Positions 21,320-32,298 are shown, counted from the first letter of the stretch. The stretch is 64,000 nt of DNA from Lepraria neglecta (GCA_033220425.1 CM065647.1:1798001-1862000); one strand, 5' to 3'. Made by a program: numbers and translations. Notes: a model not told the origin generated them from the letters alone.

Positions 21320-24300
21320 TCACTCCTCCTCGGATTCCTCGGATTCGGGCTCACTCCCATCAGCGGCAGCAACCTGCTGCGTGACTGCCACTTCTTCCTC
21401 CTCATCCATGGCCATAAACTCCCCCTCAAACTCTGCTGCCAGTGCAGCCAGGTTCACGTCCTCGCCCACGGGCTCGTTGAGACATGCATTCCACGGTGTG
21501 TCCTCTGCGTTTAGTATTGGTGAGGATTCCATATCCGCCCCAATCTGTATTGGTGAGAGCTCTATATCCTCCCCATTCTGTGTTGGTGAGGATTGCGAAG
21601 GTTCATCGAGACTTGGAAGATTCTCGCCGTGAACGGTTTTCCGCGGTTGAGAAGAGCTTGTCGAGGTGCTTGAAGCCCGATCACGTTGCTGCAAAAGCTT
21701 CTCCGCCTTCTTCTTGTCCGTATACATCTTGTGATTGATTTTTGCCTGCTCCTTCTTTTGTCTCGCAACTTCAGCCCTCCCAGCTTCGTCAAGTATCTGC
21801 TTTGGCTGCTTCGTGGCCTTCTTTCCTGGCGTCCTTGCAACTTTAGTAGGACGTGGGGCGATCGAGCTGTCCGTAACCAGTGGCCGGAAAGCGGTAGCAG
21901 CTGTCCGCTTTTTGGCGCTTGGCAATCCGAATTGCAATTTCCTCTCTTCGTCTGTGGTCATTGTGCCGGGGTCGATACCGTCATACCAATCCAGGCGCTT
22001 CTTGTCAGCGTTCTTTTCAGCCTCGATGCTAGCTCGAACTTCTTCCAAAATACTTGGTATCTCTTCCGAATTGTCCTCTGGAGAATGGTCGACGTCTATA
22101 ATCTCGATCTGTACATTATCCAGTCGTACCTGGTTGGTTGACCCTCCTTCGGATTGTAGAGTTTGGTTCAGGGCTTGCTTGGCTGGTGCTTCTTGGGCTT
22201 GTAACTGCTCGAATGGTGCTTGTACGGCTTGCACCTTGTCATTTGGCACCTCCTTGACTGAAGCTTTTTCGACTTGTACCTGCTCGGATGGTTCCTGTAC
22301 GGCTTGCACCTTGTCGTTTGGTACCTGCTCGAGTCGTGGTTCCTGGTCTTGTACATTTTGATTCGATGACTGCTCTGGTGTTGCTTTCGGGACTTGCTCA
22401 TCTTGATGTTGTACTTGCTCGATCGGAACTTGTCTAGCCTGTACATTCTGATTTGGTGCCGACTCGGTGGATTCCTTTTCAGCTTGTATAATTCGGTTCC
22501 GTACCTTCATGGCTGATGCTCGCTTGACTCGTGGCGTAGTTGCAGACGGGTCAGCAATAAACTGCAAGTCTTGGCCCGGCGCCAGTTGGCCTTGCGGAGA
22601 CAGCCGGGATTGATACTGAGTCTGTAGGTGTTGAGCCTGAGAATCATATGCTGTGTAATTATGAGCCGATGGGTACTGAGCCGGCGAGTTTTGACTTTGT
22701 GGGAACCGAGGCTGTGGGTGATGTTGATATTGGTAGTAAGTCGGTGAGTGTTGAGCCGGTGGGTAATGTGCCGGAGAGTTTGGGGACGGAAGATCCTGAG
22801 CAGGAGATCTTCGGGATGGTGGAAACTGAGGCTGTTGGTATTGGTACTGAGCCTGTGGGTGCTGGGCCAATGGGTAATGTGCCGGATAATACTGGGATAG
22901 AGGGGATGCTTGTGTGAGATCCAGAGAGACCCGCTGCGACGAATTGCTACTCCCGACGCCAGAATCATGCTGAACAGCAGGCGAATAGGCTTTACTGATA
23001 TTACCGACAATATCTTCAAGTTTTCGAGGCTTAGCTGCTAATTTATCCAATAGGGAGTCGCGGTGGGCCTGAATCTTTATTTTCTCATTCTGTGTGGCCA
23101 AGAGCTGTTCCTTTGTGTAATGAAGCGAGTATTGGTAGTAATTATGGCGTTGAACTATGTCATGTGGTTCATAATGCCAGAGACGATCGTGCAACTCACT
23201 ATTTTCCTTCTCGAGTTGCTCAACTTTAAGCCTTAGCGTGTGATTGTGTTGTACCCACGTCTTGTCCTTCTCATCTAGAACAGCTTGTTGTCGACCTTGC
23301 ACTTTGTGTACGACGTCTTCGAGTTCTGCGAGAGTATATCTATACTTCTTCCTTATGATTGGTTCATCGAATGGCATGAGCCAGCTCGTACTACCGTGGT
23401 TGGCATTAGTGTGTTGCCCAGCTGAGAGTTGTGGACTAGAACCAGGGTTCGTTTGTTCATATGGAAGGTGTGGGTGGTGCATTGCTGCTGCGTTTATGCC
23501 AGACATGTCTTGGCTGAGCTGACTACCATAAGCTTGTCTAACCTGCTGAGAGGCTTGCTCGACAGAGTCGTCGATAGATCCGTGGACATTGTGTGGTTCA
23601 GGACTTGAGTCTTGACTCCTGGGGAAAGTGGTATCTTGATAAACAAGTGGGCTTGTACGTGAGCTGTGATAGTCAAGTGTCTGCTCTCCATTTGGAGGAG
23701 TGGCGTACACTGCTGGCCGGTAGGCGTTGGGCGAATTCATGCCGGGCGGATTGTACAAGGAATGAAGGTTGGGCAAAGAAGTAGATCGCTTATGAGATGC
23801 CTCGCAGTGAGGGCTGACAAGAGTGGTGTTAGAACTATCGTCTAAGATGCGCACTGCCCAAGGGGAATATGCTCCAGTAGCAGATTGTGTAGTGGTATTG
23901 AGCGAAGCTGGTAACAGAGTTGATACCACAGTATCCGCGTTCTCATGAATGGTAGTGGGAGTAAAGCAATCTTTGAGTGGCTCTGTGTCATGGTTGTTTG
24001 CCTCTGAGAGCAGTGGTGTTACTGATGAGCAAGGAGTACGCGGACTAGCGCGACCTGACACCGGCGGAACCTGATGCCTCCGGGGGAAATGACTGGCCCA
24101 GGACCGCTTCACAGCTTTACCATCTTTCAACACCTTGCTACGAGGATCTGGAGAGCTAAAGCATGACACTGGCAAAGTTTTCGAGGTCCGCTGAAGCGCC
24201 AAAATCTGCCTATCGTGAAGCTGATGATGCACAGTTGGAACTGATTTCCTGGTGCACTGCAACCCCCGAGGTGGCAGAAAAGCTATAGTGGAGTTCGATA

Positions 24301-25252
24301 AAGAGGGGTTCGTCGCTGGAGGGCCAGCACCTGGATAACTGCTCTGAGGACTGCTGGCACTGTACTTTGGCTTGTGTTCTGGCCGTTGAGGGGCATTCAG
24401 TGAGAACATTTCACATGCATCATCCGGAACACTTGGTTTGCTGGAATTCATGTTGCCAGAAATGGCGCTAGAAGAAGCTCGAACTGAGGGTTCCGAGAAT
24501 CTGCCTTTTTGCAAATCATTGAATCTGTATATAGGCAATTTTTCACGTGAGTCTTCACAAAGGATGCTGTGCTCAACAGTTTTGTCGTACCGAGCCTCAG
24601 AAAAGTTTCCACTGAAGGCGGTCTTATTGGCTACCTCTTCTCGTTTGCCGACGACCTGTTGCGATATCTTGTTTGTCCTTTCGCTAGAAATCTTCCGCCT
24701 CTTCTTAGGCTGAAAAGAATCATCCCCATCTCGAGTTTCTTGAGCGTCACCCTTTCTGTTGTACTGAAGGTTACTCCGCGGCTCCGTGGTACACGTGTCA
24801 CCTACCGCTGTGGAACCATCACACTTGATATCATCATTGGCCCAGATTGAAGAATGCTGTTCCTGAGAAGGAGGCGCGGCCTTTTCATCCCCATGTTCAG
24901 CAACTGAGTCACTCCTAGCTGAGCTCGCCTTGTCCTTGAAGTTACTATGCCTACTCGTGGCCTGCTTCACAGTAAGTCCCCTCGTCGTCGTCTTGATTCG
25001 TCTCTTTGCTTCCACTGAATGTGCCTGGTCCTCTCCTTGATTGTTTGTGTTTTGAAGTTTTCCATGACTGTGTCTGGCAGCTGTCTCTGACTCGCTCTCA
25101 TCCCCCTTTTGAATCTGTGATCCGGGGAGAAGTGTAAGCCCCAGGTCGACACTAGTAAACCTAGCCAATGATGGTGATGTGTCTGAAGAAGCATAATTAC
25201 CTTCTTTCCTTCCTCTGCTTCCACTCATCTTCTTGAGCGATGAGGGAGCCAT
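21320..25252 (-). CDS. large low-complexity protein with central coiled coil, function unknown
   Basis: I do not recognise this single-exon protein of 1310 residues. The first 650 residues are disordered and rich in Ser, Pro and charged residues. Residues ~655-760 form a likely coiled coil (RYTLAELEDVVHKVQGRQQ, LKVEQLEKENSELHDRLWHY). A Tyr/Gln/Pro-rich repeat with units such as PAHYPPAQHSP and YYQYQHHPQPRFP follows. After it come Gln/Val/Pro repeats (VPNDKVQAVQ occurs twice), then VQIEIIDVDHSPED, a pattern like a SUMO-interacting motif with an acidic flank. The C-terminal 200 residues include a basic region (KKKAEKLLQQRDR) and an acidic end (EPESEESEEE). A nuclear scaffold is plausible, but that is a guess. 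The ATG at 25252 is the first in frame. Confidence 0.65.
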   Translation of the reverse strand: MAPSSLKKMSGSRGRKEGNYASSDTSPSLARFTSVDLGLTLLPGSQIQKGDESESETAARHSHGKLQNTNNQGEDQAHSVEAKRRIKTTTRGLTVKQATSRHSNFKDKASSARSDSVAEHGDEKAAPPSQEQHSSIWANDDIKCDGSTAVGDTCTTEPRSNLQYNRKGDAQETRDGDDSFQPKKRRKISSERTNKISQQVVGKREEVANKTAFSGNFSEARYDKTVEHSILCEDSREKLPIYRFNDLQKGRFSEPSVRASSSAISGNMNSSKPSVPDDACEMFSLNAPQRPEHKPKYSASSPQSSYPGAGPPATNPSLSNSTIAFLPPRGLQCTRKSVPTVHHQLHDRQILALQRTSKTLPVSCFSSPDPRSKVLKDGKAVKRSWASHFPRRHQVPPVSGRASPRTPCSSVTPLLSEANNHDTEPLKDCFTPTTIHENADTVVSTLLPASLNTTTQSATGAYSPWAVRILDDSSNTTLVSPHCEASHKRSTSLPNLHSLYNPPGMNSPNAYRPAVYATPPNGEQTLDYHSSRTSPLVYQDTTFPRSQDSSPEPHNVHGSIDDSVEQASQQVRQAYGSQLSQDMSGINAAAMHHPHLPYEQTNPGSSPQLSAGQHTNANHGSTSWLMPFDEPIIRKKYRYTLAELEDVVHKVQGRQQAVLDEKDKTWVQHNHTLRLKVEQLEKENSELHDRLWHYEPHDIVQRHNYYQYSLHYTKEQLLATQNEKIKIQAHRDSLLDKLAAKPRKLEDIVGNISKAYSPAVQHDSGVGSSNSSQRVSLDLTQASPLSQYYPAHYPLAQHPQAQYQYQQPQFPPSRRSPAQDLPSPNSPAHYPPAQHSPTYYQYQHHPQPRFPQSQNSPAQYPSAHNYTAYDSQAQHLQTQYQSRLSPQGQLAPGQDLQFIADPSATTPRVKRASAMKVRNRIIQAEKESTESAPNQNVQARQVPIEQVQHQDEQVPKATPEQSSNQNVQDQEPRLEQVPNDKVQAVQEPSEQVQVEKASVKEVPNDKVQAVQAPFEQLQAQEAPAKQALNQTLQSEGGSTNQVRLDNVQIEIIDVDHSPEDNSEEIPSILEEVRASIEAEKNADKKRLDWYDGIDPGTMTTDEERKLQFGLPSAKKRTAATAFRPLVTDSSIAPRPTKVARTPGKKATKQPKQILDEAGRAEVARQKKEQAKINHKMYTDKKKAEKLLQQRDRASSTSTSSSQPRKTVHGENLPSLDEPSQSSPTQNGEDIELSPIQIGADMESSPILNAEDTPWNACLNEPVGEDVNLAALAAEFEGEFMAMDEEEEVAVTQQVAAADGSEPESEESEEE

Positions 25253-25485
25253 GATCTCTAACGCCTCTTGTTCATATCACCAGTCAAGTCCAGCTTTTGC
25301 CAAGACTCGAACTGGCAGTAACCTCAAGAGTCTTGTGCGGTAGACTCTTGTCAAGCGTACCAAGGCTTGCTAATGGCAATCATACCCCAAGGGTTCTGAT
25401 TGCAGCTCGCTGAGAGGTAATCCGATGAGTCAAAAGGAATGTCGTCGTGGATTTCGCTAGCTACCGCGGCTACCGGCTAGACGTA

Positions 25486-25547
25486 ATCCCTGCTCGGCGA
25501 CACCCCCGGCCCGGCGACACCCTTTTGACGAAATCATTAAAATACCA
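25486..25547. repeat. left terminal inverted repeat of the transposon
   Basis: The arm begins ATCCCTGCTCGGCGACACC. The motif CGGCGACACCC occurs twice in it, about 18 bp apart, which may be a double transposase-binding site. It is the imperfect inverse of 27561-27614. Confidence 0.8.
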
Positions 25548-25643
25548 TATTCGTCACCAATCAACAACCGCAACGATTGGTGAGTTTAGAATTAAATATG
25601 TAGTAGATAGAAGGTGTATATACAATGATTGAGCCCAGAATCC

Positions 25644-27549
25644 TTATATATCAAAGCGCCGTGGGCGTTGAACCTTCCTTCCACGAGATGTAGCTGAAAT
25701 CACCTCCTCGACTTGCAATGCGACGATAGCATGACTAGACCCTTTTACTTGCTTCTTAAGAGTCTTTTGAGCTTTTGGAAGCTTTGTAGATTGCTTGTTT
25801 AAGCTTAGTTGCCCTGCGCTATGGTGTTTTGCTGCTTCTCTTAGCTCTTTTTGAGCTTGCTTATCTGCAGCTTTCTGGGCTAACGCTTCTGCAGCGAGTT
25901 GACGTCTTTTGGTAGCGAGTATTGCCCTATATAGCTTATCCTCCTCTTTTTGAGCCTTTCTGGTAGCTGCTAAAGCTTTTTTGTCAAGGGCTTGCTGCTG
26001 TCGTAGTACTTCTTCAGCGTCTTTTGTAGCTTGAAATTGACGGGCAGCTTGTACTCGCTGTGGGCTAAAGAATTGAGGCCCAGAATCTTCTTCACCAAGT
26101 AGATTAAGGCGTTTACCACGTTGTCTCTTCTTCTTTTCATTCCTAAGGGATACCGTTAAGCCTTTAATGATATGTTGGTCTACTGAGTGCTGAGAAGTAA
26201 GGCGTTCATTCGCTCGAAAAAGCTTCTTAAGCAAAGGTGAATTCGGTTGATTATGGTATTGTCGTTGGACTCGGCGGACAGCACGACATGTCATTGGTGT
26301 CTTTACTATTGAAGGGGCTTCGGTCGGAGTCGGCTTGGTGATTTTGTCTAGAGTCATCGCTGGATTGTAGGGCCAAATGCCAGTTTTTTCGAAGCCGGAA
26401 GCGATATTTGCAGGTGTAAATGCCTTCTGCCAAGCAGGCCAGAAGACGCTCCAAAAGGCTCTTTTCGACATAGAGACCATAGCTAGACTATTTATCATCA
26501 ATTCATTGAGACCCTTGGTGTAATAAGACGCTAAAGGCGCAAAAAGGGATACATCAAGAGGTTGCAAACGATGCGTTGAATGTGGAGGTAAAACCAACAC
26601 GAGAATACGTAGTTTATCACATAGATCGATAAACTTCAGGTTGACATGACTGCTATGTCCATCGACAATCAATAAACGACGTCCTCTTCCGGCTCTTTTG
26701 CTTGTATAATGGTGAAATATTGCTTCTAGCCAATGAAGACCTAAAGCATTACAACTCCATCCGTTTGATGAGACTGCGAAATGGGCTGTATCTTTAGGTA
26801 GCCAGTCCTCTAGCCATGTATCTTGCAGTGTAGATTCACCTTTGTAGATGAGTGATGGAGGGAGAGCAGCTCCTGTAGCGTTGATATATGCAAGCAAGCT
26901 AATGAATTCTCTGCTTCCATCTTGACTTGCATATGTGATACGGCCGTTTTCAAGGGCTTCCCTGCTCATTATACGCTGTGTAGTACCTGCTTGGCCAATC
27001 ACGAATCCTTTTTCATCCCAGTTGTAGATGTTATCGCCGGTAATATTATATTTCTCGACAGCGGCGATTAGCTGTATTGAATATTAGCAATCTAACTAAC
27101 CAACGCTTCAGAAGAGTTACCAAGTCATAGAATTGCTTGAATAAAGGCGCATACTCTGCTTTCATTCGCTGGCTATCGATATTTCGTAGATAGAGGCTTC
27201 TGAGCCTAGTTTTGTAGCGCTTGATAAAATCGCCAGTCCAGTTCTTCCCTACCGGCCGGCCAATCATCTCTTGTGCTAAATTGCGTACAATTTGGCTGGT
27301 AGGAGGTATTCCACGATCGGTTAGGCTATTGATTAAGCCTATTAAGGTCTCTTCTTGAGCGAAAGTGAGGCATTGGCGATATTCGGAAGAAGCAGCTTGC
27401 TTGGACAGCTGTCGGCGTTGGTATCGGCGTTTCAAGGTCGTATTGTTGACGGCATGTTTTCTAGCGGTAGCCTTGAAATTAGGCTTCTCTTGCTGATGCA
27501 AATCAGCGACTGCGAGATCAATACGAGCGTTGTGGGTAGAGCAATCCAT
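25644..27549 (-). CDS. pogo-type transposase (CENP-B/Tc5 HTH plus DDE)
   Basis: This is a transposase of 618 residues in two exons: 27549-27121 and 27071-25644. The intron is 49 nt (GTAACT...TACAG, with a GCTAAT branch-like site). Residues ~10-135 hold the DNA-binding part, including RKHAVNNTTLKRRYQRRQ and the CENP-B-type segment IGRPVGKNWTGDFIKRYKTR. The catalytic domain shows the acidic triad: Asp162 in NWDEKG, Asp280 in LLIVDGHSSH and Asp316 in HRLQPLDVSLFAPL. That gives DD35D spacing. The C-terminus is a Lys/Ala/Gln-rich helical tail ending KVQRPRRFDI. It catalyses cut-and-paste movement at TA sites. The start is the ATG at 27549; the frame also runs upstream into the terminal repeat through a GTG. 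Confidence 0.88.
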
Positions 27550-27560
27550 GATTGAAAATT

Positions 27561-27614
27561 TGATGATTTTTTCGTGTAGGGTGTCGCTGAGCCGGAGGTG
27601 TCGTCGGGCCGGGA
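27561..27614. repeat. right terminal inverted repeat of the transposon
   Basis: Read on the minus strand it begins TCCCGGCCCGACGACACCTC and continues CGGCTCAGCGACACCCT. It again holds two GCGACACC-like motifs, mirroring the left arm. Confidence 0.8.
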
Positions 27615-27932
27615 TAACTTCTACAGCCTGATCCACTCTGCCCTAGCGGCTATGCCCCAAGACCTGCACTTCACTGTATCAGACATGCGCTGTGTCGACT
27701 ACTTCATTGATCGAGGGCAGAGTGACTAATTGATGCCAATTGCAAGGGTCCAATCGATTACCTAAAACGAAATCTAGGGGTACAAATCGTCTACCTTGAG
27801 ACAATTTGAGGAGCTTTCTGGCATAAGCTTGTTGTCTTAGGGAATTATTTCCGCCGACGTTACAGCTACGAGGCTACGAGACTTTGGATTACTGCGCATA
27901 TTATCGATCTACATATAGTACAGGTTGCGATC
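27615..27932. other. upstream region of LST8
   Basis: About 320 bp between the transposon end and the LST8 start. It contains CACTCTGCCCT at 27634-27644 and its inverse AGGGCAGAGTG at about 27713-27723, a possible hairpin. The insertion has probably displaced older upstream sequence to beyond 25485. Confidence 0.45.
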
Positions 27933-29088
27933 ATGAGTGTCATCCTTTGCACAGGTACTTCAATCCTGCAGCCTGTTACTACATCTTGTCAACCTTTTCA
28001 AACTTCCCATGGCCAATGCTCCGACATAATCAGCAAGGCTCGAGGGCTAACTTTTGTTTTTAGCTGGCTACGACCACACGATCCGTTTCTGGGAAGCTCT
28101 CTCAGGTATCTGCCTTCGAACCATCCAACACCCTGACTCCCAAGTCAACCGCCTCTGCATTTCCCCAGACAAGAAATACCTAGCAGCAGCCGGCAATCAT
28201 AATGTCAAGCTCTTCGACATACGCTCGACTAACCTAACTCCGGTCATGGTCTTTACTGGGCATACGGGAAACGTTACGGGTGTCACATTCCACTGTGAGA
28301 CGAAGTGGCTGGTGACAAGTTCAGAAGATGGCTGGGTGAAGGTCTGGCAGACGAAAGACGGTGTTGTACAGCGGAGCTACGACCATGGTATACCCGTCAA
28401 CGATGTGGTGATCCATCCCAATCAGGGAGAGGTGATTGCTTGTGATCGTGGAGGTAATGTCAGGATATGGGACTTGGGGGAGAACAAATGCACCCACCAG
28501 CTCATCCCCGAAGAAGACGTCTCCGTCTCGAGCGTTACGGTTGCCAGCGACGGCTCCTTGCTCTGTGCAGGCAATAACTCGGTGAGAACCCTTCACTAGA
28601 AACTACGACCACTTTCGCTAAATTGTTCCTACCAGGGCAACGTCTACGTATGGCGCATCCACCAAAAGATGGACCCAGACGGCGGCGAGAAAACCGACCT
28701 CATCCCCATCACCCAATTCCAAGCCCACAAATCCTACCTAACTCGTGTGCTCCTCTCTCCAGACGTTCGCCACCTCGCAACCTGCAGTGCTGACCACAAC
28801 GCCCGCATCTGGTCCGTCGACCCCTCTGCTCCTCACAACATCAAAGGCAATGAAGGCCTCCCTACCGAGAGAGATGCCAATGCTTTCCCATTGGAGACGA
28901 GCTTGGAAGCCCATCAGCGCTGGGTGTGGGATTGTGCTTTTAGTGCTGATAGTGCGTATTTGGTTACGGCTTGCAGTGACCATTATGCGAGGTTGTGGGA
29001 ATTGAGCACGCAGAGTGTTATTAGGCAGTATAATGGGCATCATAGGGGAGCGGTTTGTGTGGCGTTGAATGACTACTCTGAGAGGTGA
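27933..29088 (+). CDS. LST8: Lst8, WD40 subunit of TOR complexes
   Basis: This is a protein of 330 residues in three exons: 27933-27954, 28064-28581 and 28636-29088 (introns of 109 and 54 nt). The first exon encodes just MSVILCT plus one base; splicing gives TAGYDHTIRFWEALSG, the known Lst8 opening. About seven WD repeats fill the protein, for example HTGNVTGVTFHCETKWLVTS, SSEDGWVKVW, IPVNDVVIHPNQGEVIACD, VYVWRIHQK, HLATCSADHNARIWSVD and YLVTACSDHYARLWEL. Lst8 binds the kinase domain of TOR in both TORC1 and TORC2 and supports nutrient and cytoskeleton signalling. The length is close to other fungal Lst8 proteins. The transposon inserted about 320 bp upstream could affect its promoter. Confidence 0.94.
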
Positions 29089-29539
29089 CGGAGTGAAGAC
29101 ACGTGTGAAGCATGTGCATCTGTATGCTAGTTTGTCTAATATTAGCGATGGCGCTGGGGCCAGGATACCCAAAATGACATGTTTTCAACCCCTCTTCTTA
29201 AAAGATCAAGGTCATAAGTTAGAGATTGGAGGTTGATTCGACACATTCAGTGCTTTAAATCACGCAATTTGGCCACTCCACGAGCTTCGACTAATCGAGA
29301 TATAGCATTCTTTACGAGAAAGTCTGACGTTTCTTGGGCTATTATCCTCTCATTCAGGGTATCACAATAGCCATCTACTCATGGACTGATCAATTTCAAG
29401 CTCAATCAAGGAGATTTTCGCGGCATTCAGCGCTCCAAGCCTCCAACGTCTGCTTCCAGACATGCCGCTAAAATGCAAGAAGTGTACGAAAATTGGCAGT
29501 ACATCATGGCCGTTTGTTGCATTAGTCACATTAGTCACA
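29089..29539. other. intergenic, convergent 3' ends
   Basis: About 450 bp between the stops of LST8 and the Scyl1/Cex1 gene. At 29520-29546 the minus strand has ACTAATGTG-type units repeated three times, overlapping the stop codon of the latter. Nothing else is noted. Confidence 0.5.
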
Positions 29540-32298
29540 TTAGTCCCACGCATCGCCCCAATCATCATCCGCTGCAGCCTCCTTAGGTTTCGTGCTGATT
29601 GCCTTCGTCGCAGGAGGAGGCTTTGGTTTAGCAATCGTGCTTGCTAGCTTCTCCGCTCCAGCGCCTGAACCTACACTTCCAGTAGTAGTCGTCCTTGCGG
29701 GAGCTGATGGCTTAGCCAGGCCTTTTGGTAGCGGTGCTTTCGATTTAGCCTGTGCCTGCGCACTAAGCCAACCTTCAAAATCCGGCTCACCACCGTCATC
29801 AAAGCTGACAGGCGGCGCGGGGGGTGGCTTATGTTCGGAAGGAGCGTCGAAGAAATCGTCTTCTGCCATTTCGCCCCAGGCTTCGTCGATTTCTTCATCG
29901 TCTTCTGGAGGGTTTGAGAACGACTGTTCTGGTGGCGGTGTCCGTGTAGGAGCAGGTGTGGAGGTGCCGGTGACTGCTTGGCGGTGAAGTGTTGAGGCAT
30001 ATGTAGAGGGGCGAGACGAATTAGCCCCTGGGGGCATGGACGATGATCTGTCATTCTTCGAAAATTGTGGTTTTGCGGCTTTGGATTGCATGTCGCCGCT
30101 TGCTGTTGCCAGCTTGTTGGTGAAAGAAGAGATCGCCCAGCCAGCCCATCCAGCGTTGTCGTTCTGTGGTGTGCCCATTCGAGGGACAGCACCATTTGCG
30201 GACGTCGTAGTTGACGGTGGTAAGGCTGTATCTGGTAGAGAATTTCCGTACTTGCGTATTCGCTGTAAGTAGACGTCGAAGCATTTGTTTGCTTGATCTC
30301 GAACAAGTCTGACGGATATTAGTGACTATTCGACCTTTCGGCGGCAGGGGAATCGCTCACTTCTCCCGGTCTATCAATGAAGGGCACAGAGCAGGTAGGA
30401 TCTTGCCAGCACAGTCGTCATCATTGAATAGATCTGAAGTTGCTGCAAGCGCAAGCAATGCTGCGTTTCGCGCGTGGACGAAAGGATCCCGCAGGGAGCG
30501 TGCGAAAGCTGCCACCAGTACCTTTTGCCTTGTCTGCAGCTCGGTCAGCGTCTGCAATGCAATTGGGAACGCAAGGTTGACATACATTTGTACCTAGGTT
30601 ACGCGCTATCTTCCCTAGGCAGATGGTGGTATTCGTGCGAATTCCAGGCTGCTCGTCGTTCGAAGTCTTTGCAAGGTGTTTTAGTAGCTCGCCATTGATT
30701 GTACGATCAGATAGCTTGGTGATTATTACTAGGACCGCCTTGACCGTTTGCTCACGGACTAGTGGTGCTACGTCTGTGAAACCGGTGACCTGGATTTGTT
30801 AGCAGGCATAACTATGCAATGTGAGTCCACGGTGTAGTACCATTTGTGGAAAGATCTTGTCGTTTACTACTTTCTGAGACAAGTGATCGGTCATGTTTGG
30901 CAAATTGTCAAGCAAGCACACTCTTATAGCCCGGTCTGGGTTCGAAAAGAGCCTGACAACGACGGGGGTAAGTCGTGACTCCCAATCCTCCTCGGAGAGT
31001 TTCTTCCCTATATTCATTACAGATGCAAAGACCTTTGGTCCTCCGCCCCCAAATTCGATCGACTTGAGAAGCTCGGGGAGGACCTTAACGCAGAAAAATT
31101 CTTCAGGAAAATCTTCTGAGACCTCGTCCAGCTCGCTGAAGACTTGTCAGCACAAAATGTTGGTCCTCTTCTCAGAACCACTAACCTCAAGAAGTCTTCA
31201 CGTTCGCCATCACTCTTCAGGCCAAGGCTCTCCAGTCCTTCTGACAGCCTGATCAGGGGTGTCTCAAAAAACCCGCCGTTCCTTCTTCCTTGATCACGGA
31301 AATGAGAAACGCTCAATCTAGCCTTTGGATTGGCATTCAGGAGTCGCTTGTAGCTTTGATGCATGCTTGGCGGTACGTTCTTCGTCTGGCCGATCTGATC
31401 GCCTGTAATAAAACAGCCGTTGAAAACCTCAAAGACCAATATTCCAAAATCGTACGAGTCCACTGCGGACAATGGATGACGTTTAATCGTGTCCCAGCCA
31501 GATTTGGCGATTTCAGGAGGAGTGTATCCACCAGATTCAGGTGTGAAGCTTCCGTGTCTCTTCGAAAGTCAGCGAGTCGACAACATACATAGCCCGTTGC
31601 TGGTAGACGAACATATATCATAGCATCATCATCCTTCATGGAACTCAGAACTTCGAAGCCGCCCAACCTCCATTCCCCACTCTGGCTGATGTAGACTGAG
31701 GAAAGCCGTATGTTGCCATGTATGGACGAAGCCTCGTCGTTGATGAAAGAAAGCGTGTTCTGGGAAAGCCACTCAGTATAAGAGCGAGTCCCTGTACCAT
31801 TTCTTCATCATACCGCGATCGTGAATAGCCCCCATTTTGACGTCTCCGCGCTCAAACTTTTCCGTCGTGCTGACCAAGCCAGAGGAGTAACTCGTTCCGT
31901 GGCGACATAGATGTATGTCTCAGTCTGTCGCCAAGGTCAGAACCCAGCCTGGTGTGCTTCGTTGGCGGTCTTTGCAGTACCTCCACTGTATCATAGATTC
32001 TTATTACCCCAGGATGTCTCAACGTTCGCATCTTCCTTACAGCATTCCTGGCGAGTGGCAGACGAGATCTATCCGCTGTAATATCGAAAGCAAAAATGCT
32101 GCAGTCTGAGCCATCTTCCTGGAGAGTCGCACTCAAGTCAGTCAAATCCACTTGTATCATCTGGAGTACACACACTCGCTTCGTGCCATTGTGCAAAGCC
32201 CAGATCGACTGATCCACAGTCAATCTGTCACCAAATTTGTATGGGAAAGGAGGGTCTTTTGAGATAGCAGATGCTACTGCCGATTTGAGGAATTCCAT
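29540..32298 (-). CDS. CEX1: Scyl1/Cex1-type pseudokinase with HEAT repeats
   Basis: I read nine exons: 32298-32176, 32118-31981, 31918-31814, 31759-31613, 31559-31186, 31135-30841, 30789-30586, 30533-30361 and 30308-29540. All phases agree, giving 775 residues. The start MEFLKSAVASAISKDPPFPY and GDRLTVDQSIWALHNGTKR are characteristic. The kinase-like domain lacks catalytic residues: HGNIRLSS stands where HRD is expected, and LGGFE where DFG is expected. HEAT-like repeats follow (LTPVVVRLFSNPDRAIRVCL, NDKIFPQMV, RSLRDPFVHARNAALLALA). The C-terminus is acidic and Pro-rich, ending DDDWGDAWD. Family members carry tRNA between nuclear pore and translation factors (Cex1) or act in COPI traffic (Scyl1). 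The first intron (57 nt) and several donors (GTGTGT, GTTCGT) are non-consensus but homology-supported. Confidence 0.87.

Larger units (their letters stand above)
25486..27614 (-). mobile_element. pogo/Fot1-type DNA transposon, looks whole
   Basis: This 2.1-kb element has terminal inverted repeats of about 55 bp (imperfect) and one transposase gene on the minus strand. TA dinucleotides lie directly outside both ends (25484-25485 and 27615-27616), as expected for the TA target duplication of Tc1/mariner-pogo elements. It sits between the 1310-residue gene and LST8, upstream of both starts. The transposase frame is open across its full length apart from one short intron, so the copy may be young or active. 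The flanks show no second copy. Confidence 0.85.
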
